Of a stretch of DNA of 64,000 nucleotides, positions 47,060-56,426 are shown in pieces. A program made the translations under genes and the position numbers. The notes under the pieces were generated by a model. That model was not told the origin of the DNA and made no database searches. It saw nothing but the letters and a program-made list of their open reading frames with translations. This stretch comes from Psychromonas marina (GTDB lineage Bacteria > Pseudomonadota > Gammaproteobacteria > Enterobacterales > Psychromonadaceae). Each line of letters begins with the position of its first letter. The stretch's first letter is position 1. The stretch spans positions 62,001-126,000 of the forward strand of contig NZ_BSPQ01000026.1 of the NCBI RefSeq assembly GCF_030161115.1, read 5' to 3'.

Positions 47060-47531
47060 AATTCACCTTCTCAGCAATGATAGCGCCGGAAAACAAGATA
47101 GAAATCCGCATCCCCTCTTCTCCAGTGCGATCATCACAAATAGTTAACTGATCATCGTTATTAACCTCACCTGTGGCACTAAAAGAGAAACTAGCGTTAG
47201 CATTGGCACTATTTACGGTGCTTGAACTATCAAAACCGGGCCATAAACGTACCTCTTCTCCAGCAGCTCTATTACCATCTCCATCACCATCAACCCAGAC
47301 AACAATGCCGCTAGTCCAATCGCCTCCCATTTGTCCAATATTGACGTTACTACCACGTTTGATCGCTTCTGCACGGGCATAATTAAATGCACCAATCATA
47401 CCGTTCGCGTTTGATACCATATTGCTGCTGCTCATAAGGTTCTTAAAGTTGGGAGCAGCAATGGCTAATAATATTGCTAATATAGATAAGGTGATTAACA
47501 TTTCAATCATCGTAAAACCTGATTTTTTCAT
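47052..47531 (-). CDS. fimU: Minor pseudopilin FimU/FimT, GspH family (copy A)
   Basis: First gene of the operon, 159 residues. Leader MKKSG, mature start FTMIEMLITLSILAILLAIA with glutamate at position 5; then the GspH-type segment NYARAEAIKRGSNV and a beta-rich C-terminal part. FimU joins the minor-pilin complex to the shaft in Pseudomonas. Start is preceded by AAGAG. The closely related FimT of some species binds DNA during natural transformation, so the name is less certain than the family. Confidence 0.85.
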   Translation of the reverse strand: MKKSGFTMIEMLITLSILAILLAIAAPNFKNLMSSSNMVSNANGMIGAFNYARAEAIKRGSNVNIGQMGGDWTSGIVVWVDGDGDGNRAAGEEVRLWPGFDSSSTVNSANANASFSFSATGEVNNDDQLTICDDRTGEEGMRISILFSGAIIAEKVNCV

Positions 47532-48035
47532 AGCATACTCTTAAATTTATTCAGCCCTCAACAAACCAATTCAAATGAAAAATGCGCTTTAATACGGTCA
47601 ACAATTATTAGATTCACTCCTTAAAGAATAGGTTATATTTTTTTATATCGTGCTGTCTGTCGATACGAATCAGCAATTACAACTAAACGGAGGAAGAAGA
47701 GCCTTTGTATGATTTCAAATAAATTCGCTTTATGTTGATGGTTTTACGGACAATGATTTATTTATTTCTAAAAGGAGAGAATCAAATTTAACGTACAGAG
47801 AGTAACTTTAATTTGACCTAAATTTGCGTTTACTTATACCTAAGGAAACGCAAATAAAGACAATAAGAATTGGATAGTAGACAATGGACAGCAATGTCTA
47901 AAGAGTAGTTAAAGAAGAAATATTATCTACCTGTTCATTTCGAAGTGAACCTATACAAGTTGATAGGAATAGAAAACGCTGCTAGTAAATAACTCTTCTA
48001 TAAGACCTCTTTTATATAGGTTATATCACTAAAAG
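47532..48035. other. Gene-free interval between the two pilus operons
   Basis: 504 bp with no credible gene on either strand. It holds the upstream region of copy A (leader shared with copy B) and the downstream region of copy B. Three inverted repeats are visible: TTTGCGTTT / AAACGCAAA (47823-47854, 14-nt loop), the 18-bp near-palindrome GTTCATTTCGAAGTGAAC (47933-47950) and CCTAT / ATAGG just after it. I find no convincing terminator for copy B. The palindromes could be regulatory sites. Confidence 0.55.
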
Positions 48036-48518
48036 CTAGCAACCTTCTTTCCAGCATTGCTCTGAAGGAACAACTTCATTCGGTGAATCACCTAAGCTTG
48101 CAAGCAAGCCATTAGCCGAATTGCTAACATTCCAACCACGTGCACCTGTTGACTTTAAAATAAGTACGCCATCACCAGCTTGTGCATCTAAGGGCTCTGC
48201 ACCAATTAAATAGCTAGCAGCGCCTGCGGATACAATTTTTAAATTATAATAAGCGCTGGCACCATCAATCGGCGATTTGGTAGAGAATATACGAGGTGTA
48301 CCAGTATCACCTCCCACAGCAGCTCCTTTATAAGTTCCTAGTGTCAAATAATGGTGTTCCATCGCCTGAGCAAATCCCATTAATGCACTTTGTGCATCGG
48401 CACGGCGAGAGTCCTTTATAAACGTCATATAAGAAGGGTAGCCAATCATGCTCAAGATACTGATAATAGCAACCACAATCATCAACTCAACTAAAGTAAA
48501 ACCATTTTTTATTTTCAT
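48036..48518 (-). CDS. pilE: Minor pilin PilE (copy B)
   Basis: A 160-residue partner of the copy A protein. Leader KIKNG, mature start FTLVELMIVVAIISIL, and the end SEQCWKEGC with the same cysteine pair. The middle (SPIDGASAYYNLKI, QAGDGVLILKSTGARGW) is nearly the same as copy A; changes cluster in the first 60 residues after the helix start and in the acidic loop before the disulfide. Last gene of operon B, 39 bp after pilY1. Confidence 0.87.
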   Translation of the reverse strand: MKIKNGFTLVELMIVVAIISILSMIGYPSYMTFIKDSRRADAQSALMGFAQAMEHHYLTLGTYKGAAVGGDTGTPRIFSTKSPIDGASAYYNLKIVSAGAASYLIGAEPLDAQAGDGVLILKSTGARGWNVSNSANGLLASLGDSPNEVVPSEQCWKEGC

Positions 48519-48557
48519 TAATATTCCTTTATTATTTTGTTATTCACACTGCACCTT

Positions 48558-51500
48558 TTATTTTTTAATCAACTCTTCCCACGATAAACGCCCTTCTTGT
48601 CCATCAGTTTCAATATTTATTTCTATCGTATTTAATTCGCCATCAACATCATTGTTGTAAACGGTCGAGCTTAACAGAGCAATATCACCAGCAATCATTG
48701 AACCGTCAAGCTTCATGCCACTAAAGGTGATTCTATTGCCGCTATTATTGGGATCTTGAATACTATTAGTATCATCAAGCGATCCATCACTATTCGCATT
48801 AAAAAGAGCATAACGAGGAGCCTTACCCGTGCTCAAATCAAGCCCCATTAACCAGCTTTCACTGTTAGAAACACAATCATCATTATTTTCGATATTGGGA
48901 ATAATAGTGCCAAAGAGTAAGATGCCGTTTCGAATAAGTGAATTAGATGTCACACGTTCCCCCACTCCAGTGCCATTATCCGTTAAATCGACATACCAAC
49001 CATGAGAGTTATTCCAGTTCATCTCCTCGCCACTAATTGCTCTTCCATTAATGCTGCTAATTACTTTTCTTGATGTTAAATCGGAGACTGTTTTAGCGCC
49101 GGCATTCCCACTATCTAACACACCGTAATAACTCATTATTTGTGTCGTATTTTTATCCTCTTCTTCAAGGTATTTACCGGTACCAAAAAACACTAAAAGT
49201 CCAGTATCATTGGTATTACCAGTGCTTTTAGCAACAATAGGTGCGCTCGTTATAGGTTGATCATCTTTAGCAGTAAACAGTGGCTTAGGTGTGCTGCCAT
49301 ATTGATAAGCGACTCCCCATTCAGAATCCTCTTCTGAGCTCACATCAAACGCCCACATATTACCTTGAAGATCGCCCGCGTAAATACGATCAACGACCCC
49401 ATCACCATTAATATCGACTGCGCGTGGTGTTGCTAAGCCATTAGGAGATAACACACTACCAACACCAGTACTAATATTGAGATAATCATCTCCCAATACC
49501 CAACTACCATCACTACCTTCTTCAATGTATAAAATGAATAGATTTGCGGTTCCATTATCACTGTTATAACCATTACCAATAATGACTGCCCATCGACCAT
49601 TTTCCATCATCGCTATCGTAGGGGGACTATAGCTATAACCAAAATCGGCATCATCTGTATTACTAAATTCCCATAGCGCTAACGCTTGAGCATTACCTGC
49701 CGTTGATGTGAAATTATTGGGGTTAGTTATATCTAGCGCAAACAATCCTTTTCCTCCTGCGCGTAAACCACCGACTAATATTGTTCGCCACTCACCATTG
49801 ATGAAGACATCACTTACTGTTGGTGTAGCATCGACATAAAAACGATGGGCGTAATCAGATTGTGCTAAATAGTGGAGACCTGCATTGTCTTCTGCAGATG
49901 CAATACTTGCAGGAATATAGGCAAACTCCTCTTTGCCCGTTTTGGCATTAAAGCCATGTAACATGCCATCATTTGCGCCAACATATAGCATCGGTGTTCT
50001 TGGATTAGCGGTAAGGTTATTTTTGAATGCGACATAATCATATTTATCAGATCCAAACTTGTTATTAATATTGTTATTTGGCCAATTTAATTGCGGTGTA
50101 CCGACATAAACCAAAGTAGAATTAACGATATCCCCCAGAGCACTATCTCGGCCTCGATAATCACTCGTCGATTCGCCCTCATTATCTCTATCTCCTCTAA
50201 GGTAATTGATTAAACTATTGATACTTGTCTCGTCATTACCCTTAGGACCTTTTTCAAGATCTTGTTTTTGTTGGCGACTTATATTATCAACTGACTTGAA
50301 CTCAATGCCTTTCTTGGTATCTGAGTTATAACTAAATATTTTTCTTTCCGTATAATCCATATCGTCTAGCTGCTTCGCAGCATCCCAGCTAGCATGCTTG
50401 CTAACACTACCATCTTTTGATAATTCAAATCCCTGTAAACTACCAGACCACTTCAAACTATTAAAAGTAGCTGCATAAATCGAGCTATCGGCACTCAACT
50501 GAGCGCTATTAAAACTAACACCAGAGCCCGCGGCGACTTTCGCAAATATACGGTCTGTGGCGCGAGTAAACGCTTCCTCTAACTCCTCACCACTAGAGGC
50601 AACCAATAAATTATCTTCACTCGTCGCAGCACCAACCCCATAATTGGCCATGTTCTTGATTAGCTGAGAACCAATGACTTGGGGATCAGAAAAGCCAACC
50701 ATATACGTTGTAACGTTATTTTTAGCCTCCGAAAAATCTGGTCTAAGGTCGATATCAAACATCCCCTTTACCACATCATCTGCATACTCGCTGGTACCAT
50801 CATCGCTTGCATAATTTTGTAAATAACTACTGATATTGATATCACGTCCATAGGAGGGAAGGCCATCAGTCATTGCAACAACGAAGCTTTGTTGGCACCA
50901 GTTTTCAATCACTTTTGTAGGCTTACTAATACTTTGATATGCAGGCCCATTAATAAAAACTTGCGATGATGATTTACTGATAGGGCTGCTTTCAGGGTGC
51001 AATATTAAGTCATGATCTCCATTTTCATTTATTGTGAAATAATGTCCCATATCCATTAAAGACTCACCTAATGGCGTAAAGCCAACAGCATCAATCTCTT
51101 TAATTTTATTGATAATGGTATTACGCTGTGCCGCTGTATCACCGGAATCATCGACTTCACCAATATCACCGATATTAACTAATATTTTGGCGCCTGCGCC
51201 CTCTTTAGTTCCATCGCTATCCTTTGAATTATCATAGATAGCTAAACCAACTCGTATATTTTCCAATCCAGCAACTAAGTCAATGGCAGCATCTTGTGCC
51301 ATCTCCATACGACTGCGGGTACCTGCTCTACGGTACTCATCAAAACTTCCTTCCGAAAAATACCAATTTAAGTAATGCCCAGAGTATACGGCAGCTCCAT
51401 AACTACTTGTTGTCTTAAGGCCTCCAGACGTTATATCGGTATATAAACGTACCTTGTAACTTTTATCATCCTCAAAGCAACTTTCTCCATCATGAGAACC

Positions 51501-51857
51501 AAAGTAATATTTTTCACTATTAGTATTACCATTACTTTCATTTAGATAAATTGAACCATCTGCTTTAATACGCATAGAGTATTGATAACTATTTAATTTC
51601 CGACTAGCGGGACAAGTAAAATATTTTTTAGATGAGTCATAAGCGCTATCGGTTGTCTTCTCTTCGACCACAATACTATACATGGAGCTAGAGCTATCAA
51701 GTAACAGCATCATATTGGGTTTCACTGACTTGGTCGTCACTAATGGGGCCGTCGGTAGTTCCAATTTACCTGCCTTTACTGTCGGCAACATGAAACAAAC
51801 AGTAGTAACCATCATTACAGACATAGCAACCGATGTTTTAGTAAATAATTTATTCAT
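48558..51857 (-). CDS. pilY1: Pilus tip adhesin PilY1 (copy B)
   Basis: A 1099-residue second PilY1: signal peptide, a vWA-like domain with DSSSS in place of DSSGS, and the C-terminal propeller with calcium loop DINGDGVVD (nt 49389-49415). It is 36 residues shorter than copy A. The first C-terminal EF-hand-like loop has lost its leading aspartate (NANSDGSLDDTN), and the second is gone, replaced by a Pro/Asn segment. Both copies keep the motif YAGDLQGNMWAFDV and the end GRLSWEELI. The N-terminal domain differs most between the copies, as expected for a part that contacts surfaces. Confidence 0.88.
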   Translation of the reverse strand: MNKLFTKTSVAMSVMMVTTVCFMLPTVKAGKLELPTAPLVTTKSVKPNMMLLLDSSSSMYSIVVEEKTTDSAYDSSKKYFTCPASRKLNSYQYSMRIKADGSIYLNESNGNTNSEKYYFGSHDGESCFEDDKSYKVRLYTDITSGGLKTTSSYGAAVYSGHYLNWYFSEGSFDEYRRAGTRSRMEMAQDAAIDLVAGLENIRVGLAIYDNSKDSDGTKEGAGAKILVNIGDIGEVDDSGDTAAQRNTIINKIKEIDAVGFTPLGESLMDMGHYFTINENGDHDLILHPESSPISKSSSQVFINGPAYQSISKPTKVIENWCQQSFVVAMTDGLPSYGRDINISSYLQNYASDDGTSEYADDVVKGMFDIDLRPDFSEAKNNVTTYMVGFSDPQVIGSQLIKNMANYGVGAATSEDNLLVASSGEELEEAFTRATDRIFAKVAAGSGVSFNSAQLSADSSIYAATFNSLKWSGSLQGFELSKDGSVSKHASWDAAKQLDDMDYTERKIFSYNSDTKKGIEFKSVDNISRQQKQDLEKGPKGNDETSINSLINYLRGDRDNEGESTSDYRGRDSALGDIVNSTLVYVGTPQLNWPNNNINNKFGSDKYDYVAFKNNLTANPRTPMLYVGANDGMLHGFNAKTGKEEFAYIPASIASAEDNAGLHYLAQSDYAHRFYVDATPTVSDVFINGEWRTILVGGLRAGGKGLFALDITNPNNFTSTAGNAQALALWEFSNTDDADFGYSYSPPTIAMMENGRWAVIIGNGYNSDNGTANLFILYIEEGSDGSWVLGDDYLNISTGVGSVLSPNGLATPRAVDINGDGVVDRIYAGDLQGNMWAFDVSSEEDSEWGVAYQYGSTPKPLFTAKDDQPITSAPIVAKSTGNTNDTGLLVFFGTGKYLEEEDKNTTQIMSYYGVLDSGNAGAKTVSDLTSRKVISSINGRAISGEEMNWNNSHGWYVDLTDNGTGVGERVTSNSLIRNGILLFGTIIPNIENNDDCVSNSESWLMGLDLSTGKAPRYALFNANSDGSLDDTNSIQDPNNSGNRITFSGMKLDGSMIAGDIALLSSTVYNNDVDGELNTIEINIETDGQEGRLSWEELIKK

Positions 51858-51885
51858 TCTTGTATTCCCTTACCTATTTTATGAA

Positions 51886-52413
51886 CTAAAAGCGCTTACC
51901 GTAGTAGCTCACAATAATGCGTTCTGTATTGCCATCTCTGCCGACAGAACGAGCAACAATTTTAAATCCATGAATATCACCACTTCCACTGGTTTTTCCG
52001 TAACCAGTGACATTGGTTCCGAGTGGGTTATCTTCAACAGAAAGTAAGCCTAAATACTCAATAAAATAACGCGAAAGGTGTCCTGAGACTTCCGTTGTTG
52101 CGACTCTGCTGGTTAAATCACTCCCCCAAATTTCTTCTAAAAAGGGATTACTCGGTCCAGCATTTTCACTGTATTTACCATTAATGCCCTGCGAACTGGT
52201 AAATTCACTAAGTCCCGTTAATGCCTCTATCAACTTTTCTGCATCTCTCACGCCTGACTCCGCGATCTGCAGTGAAACATGTGTATCGCGAATTGCTGAG
52301 GTCATTTTATTCTGTACCAACGTTGACTGACTTCCACTCACGACTAATAGGGTTAAGATAATTAATGTAATTAAACTAATAATTAATACCGCGCCAGATT
52401 GTTTTTTAAACAT
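51886..52413 (-). CDS. pilX: Minor pilin PilX (copy B)
   Basis: A 175-residue PilX that begins MFKKQSGAVLIISLI. The family segment KMTSAIRDTHVSLQIAESG follows the helix. The C-terminal part (FKIVARSVGRDGNTERIIV, ending YYGKRF) is almost the same as copy A. It begins 10 bp after pilW. Confidence 0.87.
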   Translation of the reverse strand: MFKKQSGAVLIISLITLIILTLLVVSGSQSTLVQNKMTSAIRDTHVSLQIAESGVRDAEKLIEALTGLSEFTSSQGINGKYSENAGPSNPFLEEIWGSDLTSRVATTEVSGHLSRYFIEYLGLLSVEDNPLGTNVTGYGKTSGSGDIHGFKIVARSVGRDGNTERIIVSYYGKRF

Positions 52414-52423
52414 TAGCTTTTCC

Positions 52424-53377
52424 CTAATTTAATGTTCGATTACGTATATTGGTTGTAATGTGATAGGTCCTTTCTAGTGGAGAACCCGCCACACCTTCTC
52501 CATCTTCTGTAGTCAAACTTACTTTGATAGACCGAACGTTATCCATATTAGTTACCGAGGTTGCGTCCACAAACGTATCTACCGAGTCATTTTGACTAGT
52601 ATCTTCACCATATAATAACTGTAAATCATTAATTCCCCTGATTAACTCTTCGGCATTACCACCATCACTTCTATAAAGTGAATAATTTAAATCCTCATTC
52701 AGGCCAATAAAATATGTTTTAGAGAAAAGGCTGAGTATCTGCGCATTTTTTGTATAGGCTTTAGAAAGGTATGGTGTCGTATTTTCGATCCCATCTACTT
52801 TGTCACTTGTTGCATACCTGATACTGCCATCGCTGCTAGTCGCGGCATGCGTATTCATGAAAAGATCAGCCTTATTACAATCACTAATTAATAAAATCTC
52901 CCCCTTATCAATTGTATTGTCTGTTGTGACAGAAATATCAGACTGTGTGGTGAGCATTGCAGTCTCTATTTTTACGCCTTCAATACTGCGCGCGCCACGA
53001 ATGGTTAAGATATCGGTTTCATCTTTAACGCTGATCCCATCAATTTCTATTGAATGAGCATCCCCAATACCTTCAACCCCCGCACCTAAGGATACTGGTG
53101 TTATATTTAAACTATTGGCGATCGAAGTAAAATCTCTAGCGCAGCCCCAATAATCTGCACCACGAATATCACGGATGATTAACTCCGCACCTATACGTCC
53201 CTTTTCCTGCACTCGAGCAAAAGAGTTTTGTAGATGCACACCTTGCATACTACTGACAAATATTTTAAATATTGTTCCCATGACCATTAAACTGAGGGGG
53301 ATAGCAATCATCAACTCTATTAATGAAAGGCCAGATTGTGAATGAAAACGGTTATTCTTATTATTAATAAGCGTCAT
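52424..53377 (-). CDS. pilW: Minor pilin PilW (copy B)
   Basis: A 317-residue PilW. The ATG at 53377 has GAGGG four bases upstream, identical in layout to copy A; the frame is open to 53431 without such a site. Leader ends SQSG, mature start LSLIELMIAIPLSLMVMGT, followed by KGRIGAELIIRDIRGADYWGC and the ending NIRNRTLN. The central part has more changes than the ends when set against copy A. Confidence 0.86.
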   Translation of the reverse strand: MTLINNKNNRFHSQSGLSLIELMIAIPLSLMVMGTIFKIFVSSMQGVHLQNSFARVQEKGRIGAELIIRDIRGADYWGCARDFTSIANSLNITPVSLGAGVEGIGDAHSIEIDGISVKDETDILTIRGARSIEGVKIETAMLTTQSDISVTTDNTIDKGEILLISDCNKADLFMNTHAATSSDGSIRYATSDKVDGIENTTPYLSKAYTKNAQILSLFSKTYFIGLNEDLNYSLYRSDGGNAEELIRGINDLQLLYGEDTSQNDSVDTFVDATSVTNMDNVRSIKVSLTTEDGEGVAGSPLERTYHITTNIRNRTLN

Positions 53378-53455
53378 AGTTCCCTCTATGTATACTCTCG
53401 GATTGTTAGACAATTTCCCCTTTAATATCAAAGAAAAAATAATGTTTAACCTAGG

Positions 53456-53938
53456 TTATATTTGTATGTTTAATGTGAAAGCTGCATCACCAACACTGCC
53501 ACCTGCATCACTCTGCTGCTGTTCCTTCCATTTCACTGTAATATTAAAAACATCACCAACTTTAGTAACTGTCCCGGTTCCATCAGGCAATCCGCCATCA
53601 ATGACATCTGTACTTATTTGTTGATTCCATTTAAAAGCATCAAGCTTTGCTACCTGCTCAGGAGAGCAAGGGGTACAATTAGGTTCAACTAGGTTGGAAG
53701 AAGAGATGTTGTCATAATAACCTGCAGATACAGCCTCTCGATTAGATCGCATACGCTCACCAATATCGTAAGCATACATGGTCGCTAAGGTATGAAACTG
53801 AGAGTTGTTAATGTTTTTGAAACTTAATATTTGCATTGACGCAAGGCCAAATAAACCAGCTGCAAGCACAAAAATAGCGACTAAAATCTCAATCAATGAA
53901 GCGCCAGCCTGTTTTTTTAGATTGATATAGTTAGGCAC
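53456..53938 (-). CDS. pilV: Minor pilin PilV (copy B)
   Basis: I place the start at the GTG at 53938, because AAGG stands six bases before it and the result matches copy A in length (160 residues) and in the 8-bp overlap with fimU. An in-frame codon at 53965 would add nine residues with no support. Leader ends KKQAG, mature start ASLIEILVAIFVLAAGLFG, and the family segment NINNSQFHTLATMYAYDIGERMRSN follows. Confidence 0.86.
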   Translation of the reverse strand: MPNYINLKKQAGASLIEILVAIFVLAAGLFGLASMQILSFKNINNSQFHTLATMYAYDIGERMRSNREAVSAGYYDNISSSNLVEPNCTPCSPEQVAKLDAFKWNQQISTDVIDGGLPDGTGTVTKVGDVFNITVKWKEQQQSDAGGSVGDAAFTLNIQI

Positions 53939-54398
53939 ATCCCACCTTCTTAGCAATAACAGCACCAGAGATTAAAATGGATATCTGCATCCCTTGCTCG
54001 CCGCTGTTATCAATACAAAGCGTTAATTTGTCACTTTTGTCGACTTCACCCGTTGCACGAAAAGCAAATGCACTATTGGTGCTATTTACAGTTCCCTCAC
54101 CAGCAAAAGAGGGCCACATACGAATTACATCCTTTATTTCGCTATCGTCACGAGAGTCAGCCCAAACGATAATACCACTCTGCCAACCATCTCCCTTGGG
54201 TTGTAAATGGACTGTACTACCACGTTTGATCGCTTCAATACGCGCATAATTGAATGCTCCAATCACACCATTAGCATTGGAAACCATATTGCCGTTATCA
54301 ATAAAACTTTTGAAATTAGGGACGCCAATGGCTAATACTATTGCCAAAATAGACAAGGTAACGAGTAACTCTATTACCGTAAAACCTGATTTTTTCAT
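53931..54398 (-). CDS. fimU: Minor pseudopilin FimU/FimT, GspH family (copy B)
   Basis: First gene of operon B, 155 residues. Leader MKKSG, mature start FTVIELLVTLSILAIVLAIG, then NYARIEAIKRGSTV and a beta-rich end KKVGCA. The leader before the ATG is shared with copy A. It differs from copy A mainly in the surface strands, and is four residues shorter. Confidence 0.85.
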   Translation of the reverse strand: MKKSGFTVIELLVTLSILAIVLAIGVPNFKSFIDNGNMVSNANGVIGAFNYARIEAIKRGSTVHLQPKGDGWQSGIIVWADSRDDSEIKDVIRMWPSFAGEGTVNSTNSAFAFRATGEVDKSDKLTLCIDNSGEQGMQISILISGAVIAKKVGCA

Positions 54399-54763
54399 AC
54401 GATACTCTTATGTTTATTCATCCTGAAATAACTAAGTGAAATACAAATCACTTGTAGGCACCAACAAAGGCTACCTATAAGTGGTTACTTTAACATTAAA
54501 TCTTTTATTTATGAACAACTTGCACACACATCATCATCCATAGCAACTTATGCATCACAAATTAACCATAAGTTACAAAAGGTTAATATATTCATTTTCT
54601 TTTATATTGATTTTTGTAGTGCAGCTAAACAGATGAATAAGAGAAAAACGTCTCAAACTCATTAAAAAACACAATTGTTCGATAATTCAGCAGTGACGTG
54701 ACATACGTCACATGCTATATTCCACGTCAAATTTACTATCAGCAATTATTAAAGGTAACGCTA
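54399..54763. other. Divergent interval between pilus operon B and ybiT
   Basis: 365 bp without a supportable gene. Holds the fimU leader (54399-54430), an AT-rich core and, close to ybiT, the palindrome described below. A TATATT (54716-54721) could be the ybiT -10 box, but no good -35 partner is visible. Confidence 0.55.
54693..54712. promoter_or_regulatory. Palindromic site upstream of ybiT, CRP-like
   Basis: GTGACGT-gacat-ACGTCAC is a perfect 7-bp dyad; shifted by four bases it also reads CGTGA-N6-TCACA, one base from the CRP consensus TGTGA-N6-TCACA. It lies between the divergent pilus operon and ybiT. If used by CRP, its closeness to the possible ybiT -10 box suggests repression of ybiT or activation of the divergent operon. 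Confidence 0.4.
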
Positions 54764-56359
54764 GTGCTACAGACTAATAACATCACCATGCAGTTTGGTG
54801 CAAAACCCCTCTTTGAAAACATTTCTGTTAAATTTGGTACAGGTAACCGTTACGGTTTAATCGGTGCTAACGGTTGTGGTAAGTCTACGTTCATGAAAAT
54901 CTTAACCGGTGATCTTGAACCAAGCGCTGGTAATGTTACAAGAGATCCTAACGAGCGTATTGCTAAGCTACATCAGGACCAGTTTGCTTTTGAAGAGTTC
55001 TCAGTATTAGATACAGTACTGATGGGCCACAAAGAGATGTGGGAAGTAATGAATGAACGTAACCGTATCTATTCATTACCAGAAATGACTGAAGCGGAAG
55101 GTATGGCTGTTGGCGACCTTGAGAATGAATTTGCAGAGATGGACGGTTACACAGCCGATTCACGTGCTGGAGAAATTCTGTTAAGCGTTGGCATCCCACT
55201 TGAACAACACTACGGCTTAATGTCTGAAGTTGCACCGGGCTGGAAACTACGTGTATTACTCGCACAGGTTCTTTTCTCAAATCCAGATATCATGTTACTC
55301 GATGAGCCTACCAATAACTTGGATATCGATACTATCCGTTGGTTAGAAACAGAACTGAAGGCACGTCAATGTACGATGGTAATCATCTCGCATGACCGTC
55401 ACTTCTTAAACTCTGTTTGTACACATATGGCAGACATCGATTACGGTGAACTTCGTCTTTTCCCTGGTAACTACGACGAATACATGACGGCGGCAACGCA
55501 AACACGTGAACGTCTACTTAATGAAAACGCTAAGAAAAAAGCACAGCTTTCTGAGCTAGCCGACTTCGTAAGCCGTTTCTCTGCTAACGCATCTAAAGCA
55601 AAGCAAGCAACGTCACGTGCTAAGCAAATGGACAAAATTGAATTAGCAGAAGTGAAAGCTTCAAGCCGTGTTAATCCTTACATCGTATTCAAGCAAGAAA
55701 AGAAACTTTTCCGTAACGCATTAGAGATGGAAAATGTAACTAAAGGCTTTGATAAACCACTATTTAAAGACTTAAGCTTAATGGTTGAAGTGGGCGAGCG
55801 TGTTGCGATTATTGGTCAAAATGGTGTTGGTAAAACAACATTATTACGCACGTTAATGGGTCAACTTGAAGTTGATTCAGGTATGTTTAAATGGTCTGAA
55901 AATGCTAACTTAGGTTACTATGCACAGGATCACGCTTATGCCTTCGAGAAAGACCAAACGTTAATGGACTGGATGGCGCAATGGATGAAACAAGGTGACG
56001 ACGAGCAAGCGGTTCGCGGTACCTTAGGTCGTTTATTGTTTGGTTCAAATGATATCGGTAAGTCAGTGAAAATCATCTCTGGTGGTGAGCAAGGCCGTAT
56101 GTTGTTTGGTAAGTTAATGATGGATGAGCCAAACATTCTACTAATGGATGAGCCAACCAATCACTTGGATATGGAATCGATTGAATCATTAAACTTAGCA
56201 CTTGAGAACTACGAAGGTACATTACTGTTTGTTTCTCATGACCGTGAGTTTGTATCGTCACTAGCAACACGTATCATCGAAATTAAGTCTGATAAAGTGG
56301 TCGACTTCCACGGCACTTACGCTGAATACCTAGCAAGCCAAGGTATTGTAGAAGGCTAA
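54764..56359 (+). CDS. ybiT: ABC-F ATPase YbiT
   Basis: YbiT is a soluble ABC-F protein with two ATPase domains that binds the ribosome E site and relieves stalls. The 531-residue protein, with Walker A loops GANGCGKST and GQNGVGKTT and [11 protein letters not shown] / [11 protein letters not shown] boxes, matches E. coli YbiT along its length. I chose the GTG at 54764: it gives [12 protein letters not shown], equal to the E. coli start, and AGG lies upstream. The frame is open to 54698 without support. Confidence 0.94.
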   Translation: MLQTNNITMQFGAKPLFENISVKFGTGNRYGLIGANGCGKSTFMKILTGDLEPSAGNVTRDPNERIAKLHQDQFAFEEFSVLDTVLMGHKEMWEVMNERNRIYSLPEMTEAEGMAVGDLENEFAEMDGYTADSRAGEILLSVGIPLEQHYGLMSEVAPGWKLRVLLAQVLFSNPDIMLLDEPTNNLDIDTIRWLETELKARQCTMVIISHDRHFLNSVCTHMADIDYGELRLFPGNYDEYMTAATQTRERLLNENAKKKAQLSELADFVSRFSANASKAKQATSRAKQMDKIELAEVKASSRVNPYIVFKQEKKLFRNALEMENVTKGFDKPLFKDLSLMVEVGERVAIIGQNGVGKTTLLRTLMGQLEVDSGMFKWSENANLGYYAQDHAYAFEKDQTLMDWMAQWMKQGDDEQAVRGTLGRLLFGSNDIGKSVKIISGGEQGRMLFGKLMMDEPNILLMDEPTNHLDMESIESLNLALENYEGTLLFVSHDREFVSSLATRIIEIKSDKVVDFHGTYAEYLASQGIVEG

Positions 56360-56378
56360 CCCCTTTTGTATCTTGATT

Positions 56379-56406
56379 AAAAAAGGCGCTTTTTAGCGCC
56401 TTTTTT
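56379..56406. terminator. Bidirectional rho-independent terminator
   Basis: Stem AAAAAAGGCGCT / AGCGCCTTTTTT with a TTTT loop, between the convergent ybiT and comM genes. Confidence 0.92.
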
Positions 56407-56426
56407 GTCTCTTAAATCACCATGTT

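Larger units (their letters stand above)
41042..54398 (-). repeat. Tandem duplicated minor-pilin operon, copies A (41042-47531) and B (48036-54398)
   Basis: Both copies read fimU-pilV-pilW-pilX-pilY1-pilE on the minus strand. Shared details include an 8-bp overlap of fimU with a GTG-started pilV, equal PilV length (160 residues), and matching PilY1 ends (GRLSWEELI). Even the leader before fimU is alike: GAATAAA, two bases, TAAGAGTAT, two bases, then ATG. Proteins are clearly diverged, so the duplication, or acquisition of the second copy, is not recent. Confidence 0.92.
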
